A stretch of DNA of 64,000 nt from Aeromicrobium wangtongii (GTDB taxonomy: Bacteria > Actinomycetota > Actinomycetes > Propionibacteriales > Nocardioidaceae), in assembly GCF_024584515.1 (NCBI RefSeq), contig NZ_CP102173.1, positions 1,054,001 through 1,118,000 on the forward strand, read 5' to 3'. Shown here piece after piece: positions 18,832-29,915 of the stretch. A model generated the notes under the pieces. It searched no databases and was not told the origin of the DNA. It worked only from the letters and a program-made list of their open reading frames with translations. The position numbers and the translations under genes are program-made. Position 1 is the first letter of the stretch. Every line of letters starts with the position of its first letter.

Positions 18832-21435
18832 TCACTCCGCCGGGGTGGGCACCGCTTCCACCGTGAAGCCGGTCGCGGCGTCGTCGGCGGTGAACGTCGG
18901 CTCGGCGGTGACCCGGCCGGCGGCGCGCACGTCGTCGAAGGCCGCTGCCAGCAGCTCCAGGTCGGCAGCAGTCGCGCTGACCGTCAGGGTGCCGATCTCG
19001 GTCTTCTGGCTGACCTTCGCGACCGACTTGGCACCGCGGATGTCTGCCAGCACGGTGGCTGCGACGGTGAGCACCGCCGGATCCTGCTCCGCCGTCACGA
19101 GGTCGACCGAGCTGTCGGGCCACTGGGCGCGGTGGATGGAGCCTTCCTGCCACCACGACCAGACCTCTTCGGTGACGTACGGCAGGAAGGGAGCCAGCAG
19201 GCGCAGCTGGACCGACAGGGCCAGCACGAAGGCGCTCTTGGCCGACGCCCCACCGGCGTCATCGCGGCGCGCCCGCTCCTTGACCAGCTCGAGGTAGTCG
19301 TCGCAGAAGTCCCAGAAGAACTTCTCGGTGACCTCCAGGGCGCTGGCGTAGTCGTACGCCTCGAACGCCGTGGTTGCCTCCGCGACGACGCCGCGCAGAC
19401 GGGTCAGCATGGCCAGATCGATCGGTTCGACGACCTTCGACGGGTCGAGGTAGGACGCGTCCGCGCCCAGGCCGTACTGCTCCTCGGGGGCGAGCACGAA
19501 CTTGCTGGCGTTGAGCACCTTCATCGCCAGGCGGCGCCCGACCTTCATCTGGGCCTCGTCGAACGGCGAGTCGGCGCCCGGCCTGGCCCCCGCGGCCCGC
19601 CAGCGCACGGCGTCGGCGCCGTACTTGTTCAAGATCTCGTCGGGCACGACGACATTGCCCTTGGACTTGCTCATCTTCTTGCGGTCCGGGTCGACCACGA
19701 AGCCCGAGAGGGCCGCGTGGGTCCACGGCACGCAGCCGTGCTCGAGGTGGGAGCGGACGACCGTGGAGAACAGCCACGTGCGGATGATGTCGTGCCCCTG
19801 CGGACGGAGGTCCATGGGGAACGTCTTGGCGAACAGCTCGGGATCGCGCTCCCAGCCGCACACGATCTGCGGTGTCAGGGAGGAGGTGGCCCAGGTGTCC
19901 AGGACGTCGGGATCGGCCATGAAGCCGCCCGGCTCGCCGCGCTGGGAGTTGTCGAAGCCCGGAGGAGCCTGCGATGCCGGATCGACCGGCAGGCTCGCCT
20001 CATCGGCCAGGATGGGGTCGTCGTAGACCGGCTCGCCGGCGTCGTCGAGGCGGTACCAGACGGGGAAGGGGATGCCGAAGAAGCGCTGGCGCGAGACCAG
20101 CCAGTCGCCGTTGAGCCCGTCGATCCAGTTCGTCAGGCGCGACTGCATGTACTCGGGAACCCAGTCGATCTCGTCGCCGCGGGCGATCAGGGCCTTGCGC
20201 AGGTCGGCGGAGCGGCCGCCGTTGGCGATGTACCACTGCCGCGTCGACACGATCTCGAGCGGCTTGTCGCCGCGCTCGTAGAAGTTGGCCATGCGCTGGG
20301 TGGCCTTGGGCTCGCCGTCCAGGTCGCCGGACTCCTTCAACGCCGCGACGGTCAGCTCGCGTGCGGTGAACGTCGTCTTGCCCGCCAGGCTCGCGTACAG
20401 CTCGAGCCCGGACGGATCGCTGATCCACGCCGGGGCGTCGGGCAGGATGCGTCCGTCGCGGCCGATGATCGTCCGGTTCGGCAGCTGGAGCTCACGCCAC
20501 CAGATGACATCGGTCAGGTCACCGAACGTGCAGCACATGACGATGCCCGAGCCCTTGTCGGGCTCGGCGGCGCCGTGGGCCAGGACGGGGATGTCGACGC
20601 CGAACAGCGGCGAGCGCACCGTGGTGCCGAACAGGTGCTGATAGCGCTCGTCGTCGGGGTGCGCGATCAGCGCGACGCAGGCGCCGATCAGCTCGGGCCG
20701 GGTCGTCTCGATGTGGACGGGACCGTCGGCGCCGTGGAACGCGACCCGGTGGTACGCGCCGGGGTACTCCCGCGCCTCGAGCTCGGCCTGGGCGACGGCG
20801 GTCTGGTAGGTCACGTCCCACAGCGTGGGGGCGTCCTGCTGGTACGCCTCGCCACGCGCGAGGTTGCGCAGGAACGCGCGCTGCGACACGGTCTGCGACT
20901 CATCGCCGATCGTCGTGTACTTCTGCGACCAGTCGACGCTCAGGCCGAGCGTCCGCCACAGCGACTCGAAGACCTTCTCGTCCTCCTCGACCAGCTGGTT
21001 GCACAGCTCGACGAAGTTGCGGCGGCTGATCGGGATCTGGCGCTTGGGGTCGGGCTTCTCGGGGGGAGTGAACGACTCGTCATACGGCAGCGTGGGATCG
21101 CACCGGACGCCGTAGTAGTTCTGCACCCGACGCTCGGTCGGCAGGCCGTTGTCGTCCCAGCCCATCGGGTAGAAGACTTCCTTGCCGCGCATGCGCTGGT
21201 AGCGCGCGATGAGGTCTGTGTGCGTGTAGGAGAACACGTGACCGACGTGCAGGGAGCCCGAGACCGTGGGTGGGGGCGTGTCGATCGAGAAGATCTGCTC
21301 CCGGGACTTGGTGCGGTCGAAGGCGTACGTGCCCTGGTCGGCCCACCGTGCCGACCACGTCGCCTCGAGTCCCTCGAGGACGGGCTTCTCCGGGACGCCG
21401 GTCGCAGGGGCAGATGTGCCGAGTTCGCTAGTCAC
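18832..21435 (-). CDS. valS: Valyl-tRNA synthetase
   Basis: 867 residues, class Ia synthetase. The HIGH-type motif is SLHVGH (about 56-61) and the KMSKS motif is KKMSKSKGN (about 585-593). The CP1 editing domain lies between them and the anticodon-binding domain follows, ending without the long C-terminal coiled coil of some ValS. I take GTG 21435 as start: the TTG at 21444 overlaps the last base of a TAGACT -10-like hexamer. The gene lies 11 bp downstream of the MMPL gene on the same strand and could also be read through from it. Confidence 0.95.
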   Translation of the reverse strand: MTSELGTSAPATGVPEKPVLEGLEATWSARWADQGTYAFDRTKSREQIFSIDTPPPTVSGSLHVGHVFSYTHTDLIARYQRMRGKEVFYPMGWDDNGLPTERRVQNYYGVRCDPTLPYDESFTPPEKPDPKRQIPISRRNFVELCNQLVEEDEKVFESLWRTLGLSVDWSQKYTTIGDESQTVSQRAFLRNLARGEAYQQDAPTLWDVTYQTAVAQAELEAREYPGAYHRVAFHGADGPVHIETTRPELIGACVALIAHPDDERYQHLFGTTVRSPLFGVDIPVLAHGAAEPDKGSGIVMCCTFGDLTDVIWWRELQLPNRTIIGRDGRILPDAPAWISDPSGLELYASLAGKTTFTARELTVAALKESGDLDGEPKATQRMANFYERGDKPLEIVSTRQWYIANGGRSADLRKALIARGDEIDWVPEYMQSRLTNWIDGLNGDWLVSRQRFFGIPFPVWYRLDDAGEPVYDDPILADEASLPVDPASQAPPGFDNSQRGEPGGFMADPDVLDTWATSSLTPQIVCGWERDPELFAKTFPMDLRPQGHDIIRTWLFSTVVRSHLEHGCVPWTHAALSGFVVDPDRKKMSKSKGNVVVPDEILNKYGADAVRWRAAGARPGADSPFDEAQMKVGRRLAMKVLNASKFVLAPEEQYGLGADASYLDPSKVVEPIDLAMLTRLRGVVAEATTAFEAYDYASALEVTEKFFWDFCDDYLELVKERARRDDAGGASAKSAFVLALSVQLRLLAPFLPYVTEEVWSWWQEGSIHRAQWPDSSVDLVTAEQDPAVLTVAATVLADIRGAKSVAKVSQKTEIGTLTVSATAADLELLAAAFDDVRAAGRVTAEPTFTADDAATGFTVEAVPTPAE

Positions 21436-21443
21436 AACAGACA

Positions 21444-21449
21444 AGTCTA
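21444..21449 (-). promoter_or_regulatory. Candidate -10 of valS overlapping the MMPL stop codon
   Basis: TAGACT on the minus strand contains the TAG stop of the upstream transporter and ends 8 nt before GTG 21435. The gap is slightly longer than in the other leaderless cases. Confidence 0.35.
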
Positions 21450-23567
21450 GGTGCGAGCAGCTTCACGCGGCGTGCTGGTCCTGTCCACCTCCTCGTGGAC
21501 TTGGCCGTCGGTGCGGCCCAGAGCGCTCGGCCACCAGATGTTGCGCCCGAAGTCGAGGTTGAGCGCGGTGACCAGCACCGACCGGACGATGATGGTGTCG
21601 AGCAGCACCCCGACCGCGACCGCGAAGCCGAGCTCGGCCAGGAACACGACCGGCAGGGTGGCCAGGGCGGTGAAGGTGCCGGCCAGGACGAAGCCTGCCG
21701 AGGTGATCACCCCACCGGTCGCCGCGAGCCCGATGAGGGCCCCCTTGCGGGTGCCGTGCTTGAGGGACTCCTCCCGCACCCGGGTCATCAAGAAGATGTT
21801 GTAGTCGATGCCGAGCGCCACGAGGAACACGAAGGCGAACAACGGGAAGGACGAGTCGGTCCCCTCGAACCCGAACACGTGCCGGAACGTCAGTGCGCTG
21901 ATGCCCATCGCAGCCGCGAAGGACACCACGACCGTCACGAGCAGCATCAGCGGCGCCGCGATCGAGCGCAGCAGCACGGCCAGGATCAGCAGGACCACGC
22001 CCAGGATGATGGGAATGATCAGCCGGTTGTCGGCGCCGGAGGCGGCTTGGACGTCCTTGTTGACCGCGGTGTTGCCTCCCACCAGTGCATCGGCGCCCGC
22101 GACGTCGTGCACCGCATCTCGCGCCCGGTCGATCGTGGCGAAGGCGTCGGCCGAGTCGGGGGCCGAGGTCAGCGTGCCCTCGAGATAGGCGACGGGGCTG
22201 CCGGCCGGGCTCAAGACCTGGACCGAGCTCGCGTCGATGCCCTCGACCCCGGAGAGCGCGTCCTTGACCGCGTCGGCGCGCGAGCCCTCGGCGATGACGG
22301 CGACGGGGGAGCCGGCGCCGCCCGGGAAGTGCTTCGCGAGCTCACGCTCCGCCAGCACCGACGGCTGCTCCTTGGTGAAGCTCTGCGCGTTGGTGAGCCC
22401 GTTGGCGTCGAGCTGGACGACGCCGAACGACAGGGCGACCAGGACCAGGGTCGTCGTGACCCAGACGGCGCGGGGGGCCTTGGCGATCCGTCGGCCGACC
22501 CGCGCCCAGATGCCGTTCTCGCTCTTGATCGGGTCGCCGAAGCGGGGCACGAACGGCCAGAAGATCCACCGTCCGAGGATGAGCAGCAGCGCCGGCAGCA
22601 GGAGCATCATGACCAGCAGGGCGCAGGCGATGCCGACGGCGCCGACCGGGCCGAGGCTGCTGGTCGAGTTCATCTCCGCGAACAGCAGGCACAGCAGGCC
22701 GATGATGACCGTGGCGCCGCTGGCCAGGATCGCCGGGGCCGCGCGGTGCAGGGCGTGGGCCATCGCCTCGTGCCGGTCCTCGTAGCGGTGCAGCTCCTCG
22801 CGGTACCGGGCCACGAGCAGCAATGCGTAGTCGACTCCCGCGCCGAGCACCAGCACGCTGAGGATGCCCGCACTCTGCGCGTTGACCGTCAGGTCGGCGT
22901 GCTTGGCCAGCAGGTAGACCAGGCCCTGCGCGCTGAAGACCGCGCCCACGCCACACAGCAGGAAGAGGATCGCCAGCTGCAGGCTGCGATAGGTGACGAG
23001 CAAGATGATGAACACGATCGCGACGGCCGCGAGCAGCAGGATGCCGTCGATGCCGGCGAAGGCCTCGGCCTGGTCTGCGCCGAGTGCCGCGGGACCGGCG
23101 ATGCGCACGTCGAGGCCGCCGGCGTCCCGGTCGGCGATCGATCTGATGTCGTCGACCCGGTCGGGCAGGTCCTCCCACCCGTCGCTGCTCATACGGATCG
23201 TCACGAGGACCTGCAGGGCCTTGCCGTCGTCGGCCGGGATCGGTCCCGTCACCTCGGTGACCGAGTCGACCCCCTTGATCCGGGCTGCGTCGGCCGTCGC
23301 CTTGGCGACGTCGGCAGGGGTGATGCCCGCGTCACGCACGTAGAGCACGACCCCCGGGATGTCGTTGGGGTCGGAGAAGGCCTTCGATCTCTCGATCACC
23401 TTGGTGGACTCGGCGTCGCCGGGCAGCCAGGATGCGGCGTCGTTGTCCTGGACGCTCGTGAGCTTGGCGCCGAGGGAGGCCAGCGCGAAGATCATCACCA
23501 GGCCGAGGGCCGTCACCACCCACTTCGCCCAGCGGTGCGTGGCCCATCCCGCGATGCTTCGGTTCAT
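21447..23567 (-). CDS. MMPL-family RND transporter
   Basis: 706 residues. The layout is one N-terminal helix, a large extracytoplasmic loop with the [18 protein letters not shown] segment, five helices, a second TM plus loop unit and five more helices: the 12-TM MMPL architecture. Proton-relay type Asp residues occur in [17 protein letters not shown] and [15 protein letters not shown], one per half. ATG 23567 is chosen over upstream in-frame starts because GGAGGG lies 6-7 nt before it. The substrate (lipid or drug export) is unknown. It sits between the folC promoter and valS; this position does not match the mycobacterial order. Confidence 0.88.
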   Translation of the reverse strand: MNRSIAGWATHRWAKWVVTALGLVMIFALASLGAKLTSVQDNDAASWLPGDAESTKVIERSKAFSDPNDIPGVVLYVRDAGITPADVAKATADAARIKGVDSVTEVTGPIPADDGKALQVLVTIRMSSDGWEDLPDRVDDIRSIADRDAGGLDVRIAGPAALGADQAEAFAGIDGILLLAAVAIVFIILLVTYRSLQLAILFLLCGVGAVFSAQGLVYLLAKHADLTVNAQSAGILSVLVLGAGVDYALLLVARYREELHRYEDRHEAMAHALHRAAPAILASGATVIIGLLCLLFAEMNSTSSLGPVGAVGIACALLVMMLLLPALLLILGRWIFWPFVPRFGDPIKSENGIWARVGRRIAKAPRAVWVTTTLVLVALSFGVVQLDANGLTNAQSFTKEQPSVLAERELAKHFPGGAGSPVAVIAEGSRADAVKDALSGVEGIDASSVQVLSPAGSPVAYLEGTLTSAPDSADAFATIDRARDAVHDVAGADALVGGNTAVNKDVQAASGADNRLIIPIILGVVLLILAVLLRSIAAPLMLLVTVVVSFAAAMGISALTFRHVFGFEGTDSSFPLFAFVFLVALGIDYNIFLMTRVREESLKHGTRKGALIGLAATGGVITSAGFVLAGTFTALATLPVVFLAELGFAVAVGVLLDTIIVRSVLVTALNLDFGRNIWWPSALGRTDGQVHEEVDRTSTPREAART

Positions 23568-23682
23568 GTGCCCTCCTAGGGACAGCCCCGAATGATGGTC
23601 ATTTGTGATCTTCACCACTATGCCGCGCGGCGCCGACATTTTGAACATCGGTGGTGACCCTGAGCCGTCCCTGAGGTGCTGC

Positions 23683-23688
23683 GATACT
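23683..23688 (+). promoter_or_regulatory. -10 hexamer (leaderless) of folC
   Basis: GATACT ends 7 nt before ATG 23696. The intervening bases are GGGCGGG. Confidence 0.45.
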
Positions 23689-23695
23689 GGGCGGG

Positions 23696-25033
23696 ATGAC
23701 ACCTACGTACGCGGAGGTCGAGCGCGCGCTCCTCGGCCGGTGGCCCGAGACCCGTCTCGAGCCCTCACTGGACAGAATCACGGCGCTGTGCCGTCTGCTG
23801 GGTGACCCCCAGGACGCCAGCCCGGTCATCCACCTGACCGGTACCAACGGCAAGACATCGACGAGCCGGATGATCGACACCCTGCTGCGCGCCCTCGACC
23901 TGAGGACGGGGCGCTTCACCAGCCCGCACCTCCAGTCGATGACCGAGCGCATCTCGCTGGACGGCGTGCCGCTGACGCAGGAGCAGTTCGTCGATGCGTT
24001 CGCCGATGTCGCCGCCTACGCGCAGATCGTGGACGACTCCTCGGATCATCCGCTGTCGTTCTTCGAGATGACCGTGGCGATGGCCTATGCCGCGTTCGCG
24101 GACGCCCCCGTCGACGTCGCCGTCGTCGAGGTCGGCATGGGCGGCTCGTGGGACGCCACGAACGTCGCGACCGGCCAGGTCGCCGTCGTGACGCCGATCG
24201 GCGTCGACCACGCCGCCTACCTGGGGGATCGTCCCGAGATCATCGCGGTGGAGAAGGCCGGGATCATCAAGCCCGGCTCGCACGCGGTGATCGCCGAGCA
24301 GACGCCGGAGGTCATGGACGTCCTCATGCGCCGCGTGCTGGACGTCGGTGCGATCGCGCTGCGCGAAGGTGTCGACTTCGGGGTCAACGACCGGGTCACC
24401 GCGATCGGCGGCCAGCAGATCAGCCTGCAGGGCCTCTCCGGTGGCTACGACAACATCTTCCTGCCGCTGCACGGGGCGCACCAGGCCCACAACGCGGCCT
24501 ACGCGCTGGCCGCGGTCGAGGCGTTCACCGGCAGCAAGCAGCTCGACGGCGACCTGGTGCGCGCGGCCTTCGCCGCGGTGAGCTCACCCGGGCGCCTGGA
24601 GGTCGTGCGCCGCAGCCCCACGGTGCTGCTGGACGCGGCCCACAACCCGCACGGCGCGACCGCGGCGATCGAGGCGATCCAGGACGCGTTCTCGTTCAGC
24701 CCGCTGATCGGTGTGGTGGGGGTCATGGGCGACAAGGACGTCGAGGAGATGCTGCGCATCTTCGAGCCGGTCATGGCCGAGATCGTGGTGACGCAGAACA
24801 GCACCGCCCGGGCCATGCCGGTCGAGGAGCTGGCCGAGATCGCCGGCGACATCTTCGGTGAGGAGCGGGTCGTGGTGGCCAAGCAGCTGCCCGATGCGCT
24901 CGAGCGGGCCGTCTCGATGGCCGACGGCGGCGAGGGCGGTGACGACTCCATCGGCAGCGGGGGAGTCCTGGTGACCGGATCGGTCGTCACGGTGGGCGAG
25001 GCCCGCGTCCTGCTGGGCGGTCAGGTCTCATGA
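23696..25033 (+). CDS. folC: Bifunctional folylpolyglutamate synthase / dihydrofolate synthase
   Basis: 445 residues, Mur ligase superfamily. The P-loop GTNGKTSTSR (about 49-58), the FTSPHL segment (about 77-82), VVEVGMGG (about 143-150), the Ser/Asp-rich TPIGVDHAAYLG loop and the DAAHNPHGA segment (about 317-325) are all those of FolC. It adds glutamates to folates in the cytosol. Its stop overlaps the next gene by 4 nt (ATGA), the normal folC-DUF4233 coupling of actinobacteria. Confidence 0.95.
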   Translation: MTPTYAEVERALLGRWPETRLEPSLDRITALCRLLGDPQDASPVIHLTGTNGKTSTSRMIDTLLRALDLRTGRFTSPHLQSMTERISLDGVPLTQEQFVDAFADVAAYAQIVDDSSDHPLSFFEMTVAMAYAAFADAPVDVAVVEVGMGGSWDATNVATGQVAVVTPIGVDHAAYLGDRPEIIAVEKAGIIKPGSHAVIAEQTPEVMDVLMRRVLDVGAIALREGVDFGVNDRVTAIGGQQISLQGLSGGYDNIFLPLHGAHQAHNAAYALAAVEAFTGSKQLDGDLVRAAFAAVSSPGRLEVVRRSPTVLLDAAHNPHGATAAIEAIQDAFSFSPLIGVVGVMGDKDVEEMLRIFEPVMAEIVVTQNSTARAMPVEELAEIAGDIFGEERVVVAKQLPDALERAVSMADGGEGGDDSIGSGGVLVTGSVVTVGEARVLLGGQVS

Positions 25034-25386
25034 GGGGCATGTGCGCGGCGATGCTGTCGCTGGAGGCGATCATCCTCGGCCTGAGCGTGCCGGTCATGAT
25101 CTCGGTCGAGGACGTCCACAAGACCGCCGCTCTGGTGCTGGGGCTGGGACTGGCACTGCTGTGCATCCTGGTCGCCGGCTCCCTGCGGCGTCCCCAGGCC
25201 TATCTGGTCGGGCACGCGATCCAGGTCGCGGCGATCGCCATGGGCTTCCTGGTGCCGATCATGTTCTTCGTCGGACTCATGTTCGCCGCGCTGTGGTTCG
25301 GCGCGTTCTTCCTGGGGCGCAAGATCGAGGACGACAAGGCGCGCTGGGCCCGCGAGGCCGCCGAGGCGGACGACGAACCACGGTGA
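25030..25386 (+). CDS. DUF4233 membrane protein
   Basis: 118 residues with four predicted transmembrane helices and a charged C-terminus rich in Asp, Glu and Arg. The RGMCAAMLSLEAIILGLSVP opening is the DUF4233 signature. In many actinobacteria this gene lies between folC and ndk; here it follows folC by overlap, but ndk is displaced by 7.7 kb. The function is unknown. The link to folC suggests co-regulation rather than a shared pathway. Confidence 0.85.
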   Translation: MRGMCAAMLSLEAIILGLSVPVMISVEDVHKTAALVLGLGLALLCILVAGSLRRPQAYLVGHAIQVAAIAMGFLVPIMFFVGLMFAALWFGAFFLGRKIEDDKARWAREAAEADDEPR

Positions 25387-25403
25387 CCGGCGTCTCCCGG
25401 GAG

Positions 25404-25409
25404 TAGGCT
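25404..25409 (+). promoter_or_regulatory. -10 hexamer (leaderless) of the metallophosphoesterase gene
   Basis: TAGGCT ends 6 nt before ATG 25416, with CAGCAG between. Confidence 0.5.
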
Positions 25410-25415
25410 CAGCAG

Positions 25416-26060
25416 ATGGTCCGGGTCCTGGCAGTCTCCGACGAGGAGGTCCCCGCGATGCGGTCGCGGGTGCGCGACCTGCAGGTCGACCTGGTCCTGG
25501 GGGCGGGTGACCTGCCGTGGGACTACCTGGAGACGCTGGTGGAGCTCGTCGGGGCACCGGCTCTGTTCGTGCCCGGCAACCACGAGCCCCACATCGGCCG
25601 CGGGACGCCCACCGCGCCCCGCGGGATGGTCAGCGTCGACGGCTCGGTCCAGACGGTCGCCGGGCTGCGCATCGCCGGTCTCGGCGGGTGCGTGCGCTAC
25701 AACGACGGCGAGCACCAGTACACGCAGCGCGAGTACCACCAGCGCGCCCGCCGGCTGCTGGCGCTCGCCGGCGGCACCGCGCCGGTCGACGTCCTGCTGA
25801 CCCACGCCCCGCCCCTCGGCCTGGGCGACGAGGACGACCCCAGCCACGTGGGCATCGAGGCACTGCACGAGGTGCTGGAGGTGCTGCGACCGACGTGGCA
25901 CCTGCACGGGCACATCCACCCGTTCGGGATGCTCAAGGCCGACCGGCAGGTGGGGCCGACGACGATCCGCAACGTCATCCCGTGGCGGGTCATCGACATC
26001 GAGCCCCAGGCGGTGGTGAGCTCGTCCTCGTCGGTCGGACGATCGGGTCAGGAGGACTGA
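25416..26060 (+). CDS. Calcineurin-like metallophosphoesterase
   Basis: 214 residues. Metal-binding motifs in order are VSDEE (a degenerate DxH), GAGDLPW (GD), VPGNHE (GNHE, about 50-55), LLTHAPP and LHGHIHPFG (GHxH, about 162-170). The first motif lacks the usual Asp-X-His, so the first metal site may be unusual. The catalytic class is phosphodiester or phosphomonoester hydrolysis; the substrate is unknown. One base separates its stop from the next gene, suggesting co-transcription. Confidence 0.82.
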   Translation: MVRVLAVSDEEVPAMRSRVRDLQVDLVLGAGDLPWDYLETLVELVGAPALFVPGNHEPHIGRGTPTAPRGMVSVDGSVQTVAGLRIAGLGGCVRYNDGEHQYTQREYHQRARRLLALAGGTAPVDVLLTHAPPLGLGDEDDPSHVGIEALHEVLEVLRPTWHLHGHIHPFGMLKADRQVGPTTIRNVIPWRVIDIEPQAVVSSSSSVGRSGQED

Positions 26061-26061
26061 G

Positions 26062-26931
26062 ATGGTCAGCAGCTCCGGTTCACCGCGTGTCGACGCCGAG
26101 AGCGACTACATGCGGGCCAGGCGCCACCAGGTGCTGTCCGCGCTCGCAGCGCGGCTGCGCAACGACACCGAGGACGTCCAGGCGATGTCGTTCGACGAGG
26201 TCGTTGCGGCGCTCGGGCGGCGCGGTGAGCACTACGTGGGCACGAAGGTCATCCCGCTGGACGCGATCGTCGGCTCGGTCGACAAGGCCCGCGACTTCGA
26301 TCGCCGGTTCCGGCCGACCTCGCGGACGAGCCGGGAACGGTGGGAGCGGCTGGCCCGGGCCAGCCGCACCGGCGAGGTCATCCCGCCGATCGACGTCTAC
26401 CAGATCGGTGACTACTACTTCGTCCGCGACGGCCACCACCGTGTCTCGGTCGCCCGCAGCCTCGGGGTGGACCTCATCGAGGCGCGGGTGACGGCGATCG
26501 AGACCTTCCTCGCGCCGGTCGGGATCGACGACCGGGCAGACCTGGAGCTGAAGTACTGGCGACGCATCATGCTGCAACGGGTGCCGTTCACCGGCGAGGC
26601 CCGCGCCGCGGTCGCCGTCGACGAGCCGACCGACTACGGCGTCATCGCCGAGACGGTCGAGGCCTGGGCCACCCGCACCATGCACGCCGAAGGCGCGTAC
26701 ATGGACAAGCAGACGATGGCCAAGCGGTGGTACGCCGAGGAGTTCAAGCCCGTGGTGAAGATGATCGAGGAGGCCGGAGTCCGCGGGGACGACGAACGGC
26801 CTGCCGCGGCGTACCTGCGGATCGCGGGGGAGCGCTACCGCCTCATCCGCGAGCACGAGTGGAACGCCGAGGTCATGGCGGCCGTCAGCAAGGGCCGCCG
26901 CAAGCGTCGCCGCCCCGACACCACCCGCTGA
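26062..26931 (+). CDS. ParB/sulfiredoxin-like nuclease-domain protein
   Basis: 289 residues. A ParB N-terminal-like segment is centred on IPPIDVYQIGDYYFVRDGHHRV, with the DGHHRVSVAR box at about 133-142. It lacks the helix-turn-helix half of a chromosome-partitioning ParB and instead has a charged helical C-terminus ending in KGRRKRRRP. It is therefore probably not the segregation protein. It lies directly behind the phosphoesterase with a GGAGG Shine-Dalgarno inside that gene's 3' end. The function is not assigned. Confidence 0.65.
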   Translation: MVSSSGSPRVDAESDYMRARRHQVLSALAARLRNDTEDVQAMSFDEVVAALGRRGEHYVGTKVIPLDAIVGSVDKARDFDRRFRPTSRTSRERWERLARASRTGEVIPPIDVYQIGDYYFVRDGHHRVSVARSLGVDLIEARVTAIETFLAPVGIDDRADLELKYWRRIMLQRVPFTGEARAAVAVDEPTDYGVIAETVEAWATRTMHAEGAYMDKQTMAKRWYAEEFKPVVKMIEEAGVRGDDERPAAAYLRIAGERYRLIREHEWNAEVMAAVSKGRRKRRRPDTTR

Positions 26932-26955
26932 GCTCCCCTCCGGTCTGGCCGGCGG

Positions 26956-28119
<1,164 letters not shown>

Positions 28120-28123
28120 GAGA

Positions 28124-28969
28124 TCAACCCTTCACTGCGCCGGCGGTCAGGCCGGCGACGATCTTGCGCTGGAAGAACAGGACGAGGATGACGATGGGAA
28201 CCGTGGCGACCACGGCACCCGCGGCCAGCAGTGACGCCGGCCGGTTGAACGGATCGGCCCCGACGAAGAACGACAGGGCGGCGGGGATGGGACGGGCGCG
28301 TTCGGTCGACGTCAACGAGATGCCGAACACGAAGTCGTTCCAGGCGAAGAAGAACGTCAAGATGGCCGCGGTGAACACACCGGGTGCCGCCAGCGGGACG
28401 ATGACCTTGCGGAACGCCTGCCACGCGGTGGCGCCGTCGACCTGGGCGGCCTGCTCCATCTCCCACGGGATCTCCCGGAAGAAGGCGGACAGCGTCCAGA
28501 TCGCCAGCGGCAACGTGAAGGACATGTAGGGAATGATCAGGCCGAGCCAGGTGTCGTAGATGCCGAAGGTGCGCCACATGTCGAACAGCGGGCCGACCAG
28601 CGAGACCACCGGGAACATCGCGATGACCAGCGCGGTGGTCAGCACGAACTTCTTGCCCTTGAACTCCAGGCGTGCGATGGCGTACGCCGCGAGGGTCGCG
28701 ATGATCACCGACAGGAGCGTCGCGATGAGCGAGATGCCCACCGAGTTGATGATCGCCCGGCGGAACTGCTCGTCCTGCAGGACGTCGGTGTAGTTCGACC
28801 AGCCGGCCCCTCCGCCCTTGGACGGGAAGAAACCAGGGCTGCCGTTGGTGACGGCCTGCTGGGACTTGAACGACAGCGAGATGATCCACGCCACGGGCAG
28901 CAGGCACCAGATGAGGATCAATGCGCAACCGACGATGGTGCCGATGTTGGCCTTGAGGCTCTTGCCCAT
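28124..28969 (-). CDS. sugB: CUT1 sugar ABC transporter permease (MalG/SugB type)
   Basis: 281 residues, six predicted transmembrane helices. The EAA-type coupling loop EMEQAAQVDGATAWQAFRKV (about 190-209) is characteristic of MalG-like subunits. It pairs with the larger permease encoded just upstream to form the channel, and binds the SugC ATPase through this loop. It starts one base after the sugA stop, so translation is probably coupled. The family is certain; the substrate is inferred from the LpqY-like receptor. Confidence 0.85.
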   Translation of the reverse strand: MGKSLKANIGTIVGCALILIWCLLPVAWIISLSFKSQQAVTNGSPGFFPSKGGGAGWSNYTDVLQDEQFRRAIINSVGISLIATLLSVIIATLAAYAIARLEFKGKKFVLTTALVIAMFPVVSLVGPLFDMWRTFGIYDTWLGLIIPYMSFTLPLAIWTLSAFFREIPWEMEQAAQVDGATAWQAFRKVIVPLAAPGVFTAAILTFFFAWNDFVFGISLTSTERARPIPAALSFFVGADPFNRPASLLAAGAVVATVPIVILVLFFQRKIVAGLTAGAVKG

Positions 28970-28970
28970 G

Positions 28971-29915
28971 TCAGCTCTCCTGCCGTGCGTCGGCCAGATT
29001 GACCCGGAACAGCTTGACGATCACCGCGGCCACCACCAGCACCGACAAGAACAGGAGCACCGACAGCGCCGAGCCGATGCCGAGCTGGAACTGCTCGATG
29101 ACCTGTCGGTAGGTCAGGAACGAGATCGACTCCGTGCCGTTGGCGCCGGCGGTCATCACGAAGATGTTGTCGAAGATGCGGTACGCGTCGAGGGCGCGGA
29201 ACAGCACGGCGACCATGATCGCGGCCCGCATGTTGGGCAGGATCACCTTGTAGAGGCGCTGCCACCAGGTGGCGCCGTCGACCTTGGCCGCCTCCAGCAT
29301 GTCGTTGGACACCTGGGCCAGACCGGCCAGCAGCAGCAAGGACATGAACGGCGTGGTCTTCCAGATCTCCGAGGCCATGATGGCCACCATCGAGCTCCAG
29401 TACTGGCCGAACCAGTTGAAGTCGTCACTGGTGAACGGCAGCCAGCTGTTGACGAAGCCATTGGTGTTGGAGAACGCGAACTGCCACGCGAAGCCCGAGA
29501 CCACGGTGATGACGCCGTAGGGGATCAGGATCGAGGTGCGGATGACGCCCCGCGCGAAGATCACCTTGTGCATGACCATCGCGAAGGCGAAGCCGATGAC
29601 CAGCTCGACGGCGACCGTGACGATCATGATCATCACGGTGTTGCCGGTGTCGCGCCAGAACAGCGGATCGCTCAGGGCGGTGGCGTAGTTGGCCAGCCCG
29701 ACGAACTCGCGGGCGTCCGGGTCGGTCAGCGAGTAGTTGAACAGCGACAGGTAGAGCGCGCGCAGCATCGGGAACGCGGTCACCAGCAGCATCAGCACCA
29801 GCGCCGGCGCGACCAGCTTGCGTGCCAGTCTGTTCTCGGCCCGCGAGCGGTCCGAGTCCGGCGGGCGGGCGTCGTCGGCCGGGTCGACGGCCGTCTGTAC
29901 GTAGGTCGTGGTCAC
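28971..29915 (-). CDS. sugA: CUT1 sugar ABC transporter permease (MalF/SugA type)
   Basis: 314 residues. A cytoplasmic N-terminal tail of about 32 residues precedes six transmembrane helices. The EAA loop (about residues 210-229) reads LEAAKVDGATWWQRLYKVIL. It forms the heteromeric channel with the SugB-like permease. The ATG overlaps the stop of the receptor gene by 4 nt. Length and topology match SugA-type permeases. Confidence 0.85.
   Translation of the reverse strand: MTTTYVQTAVDPADDARPPDSDRSRAENRLARKLVAPALVLMLLVTAFPMLRALYLSLFNYSLTDPDAREFVGLANYATALSDPLFWRDTGNTVMIMIVTVAVELVIGFAFAMVMHKVIFARGVIRTSILIPYGVITVVSGFAWQFAFSNTNGFVNSWLPFTSDDFNWFGQYWSSMVAIMASEIWKTTPFMSLLLLAGLAQVSNDMLEAAKVDGATWWQRLYKVILPNMRAAIMVAVLFRALDAYRIFDNIFVMTAGANGTESISFLTYRQVIEQFQLGIGSALSVLLFLSVLVVAAVIVKLFRVNLADARQES

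Noticed and set aside
21436..21444. TTG 21444 as the start of valS
   Set aside because: It overlaps a TAGACT hexamer; GTG 21435 gives a sensible N-terminus.
18748..21450. A 900-codon open frame on the plus strand opposite valS, and similar long frames opposite clpX, iolD, rne, obgE and the M13 gene
   Set aside because: These are antisense shadows typical of high-GC DNA: Arg/Gly/Asp-rich, without domains, and opposite genes with clear motifs.
26062..26931. Chromosome-partitioning parB near an origin
   Set aside because: There is no HTH half, no parA, no parS-like site and no dnaA or gyrase gene nearby.
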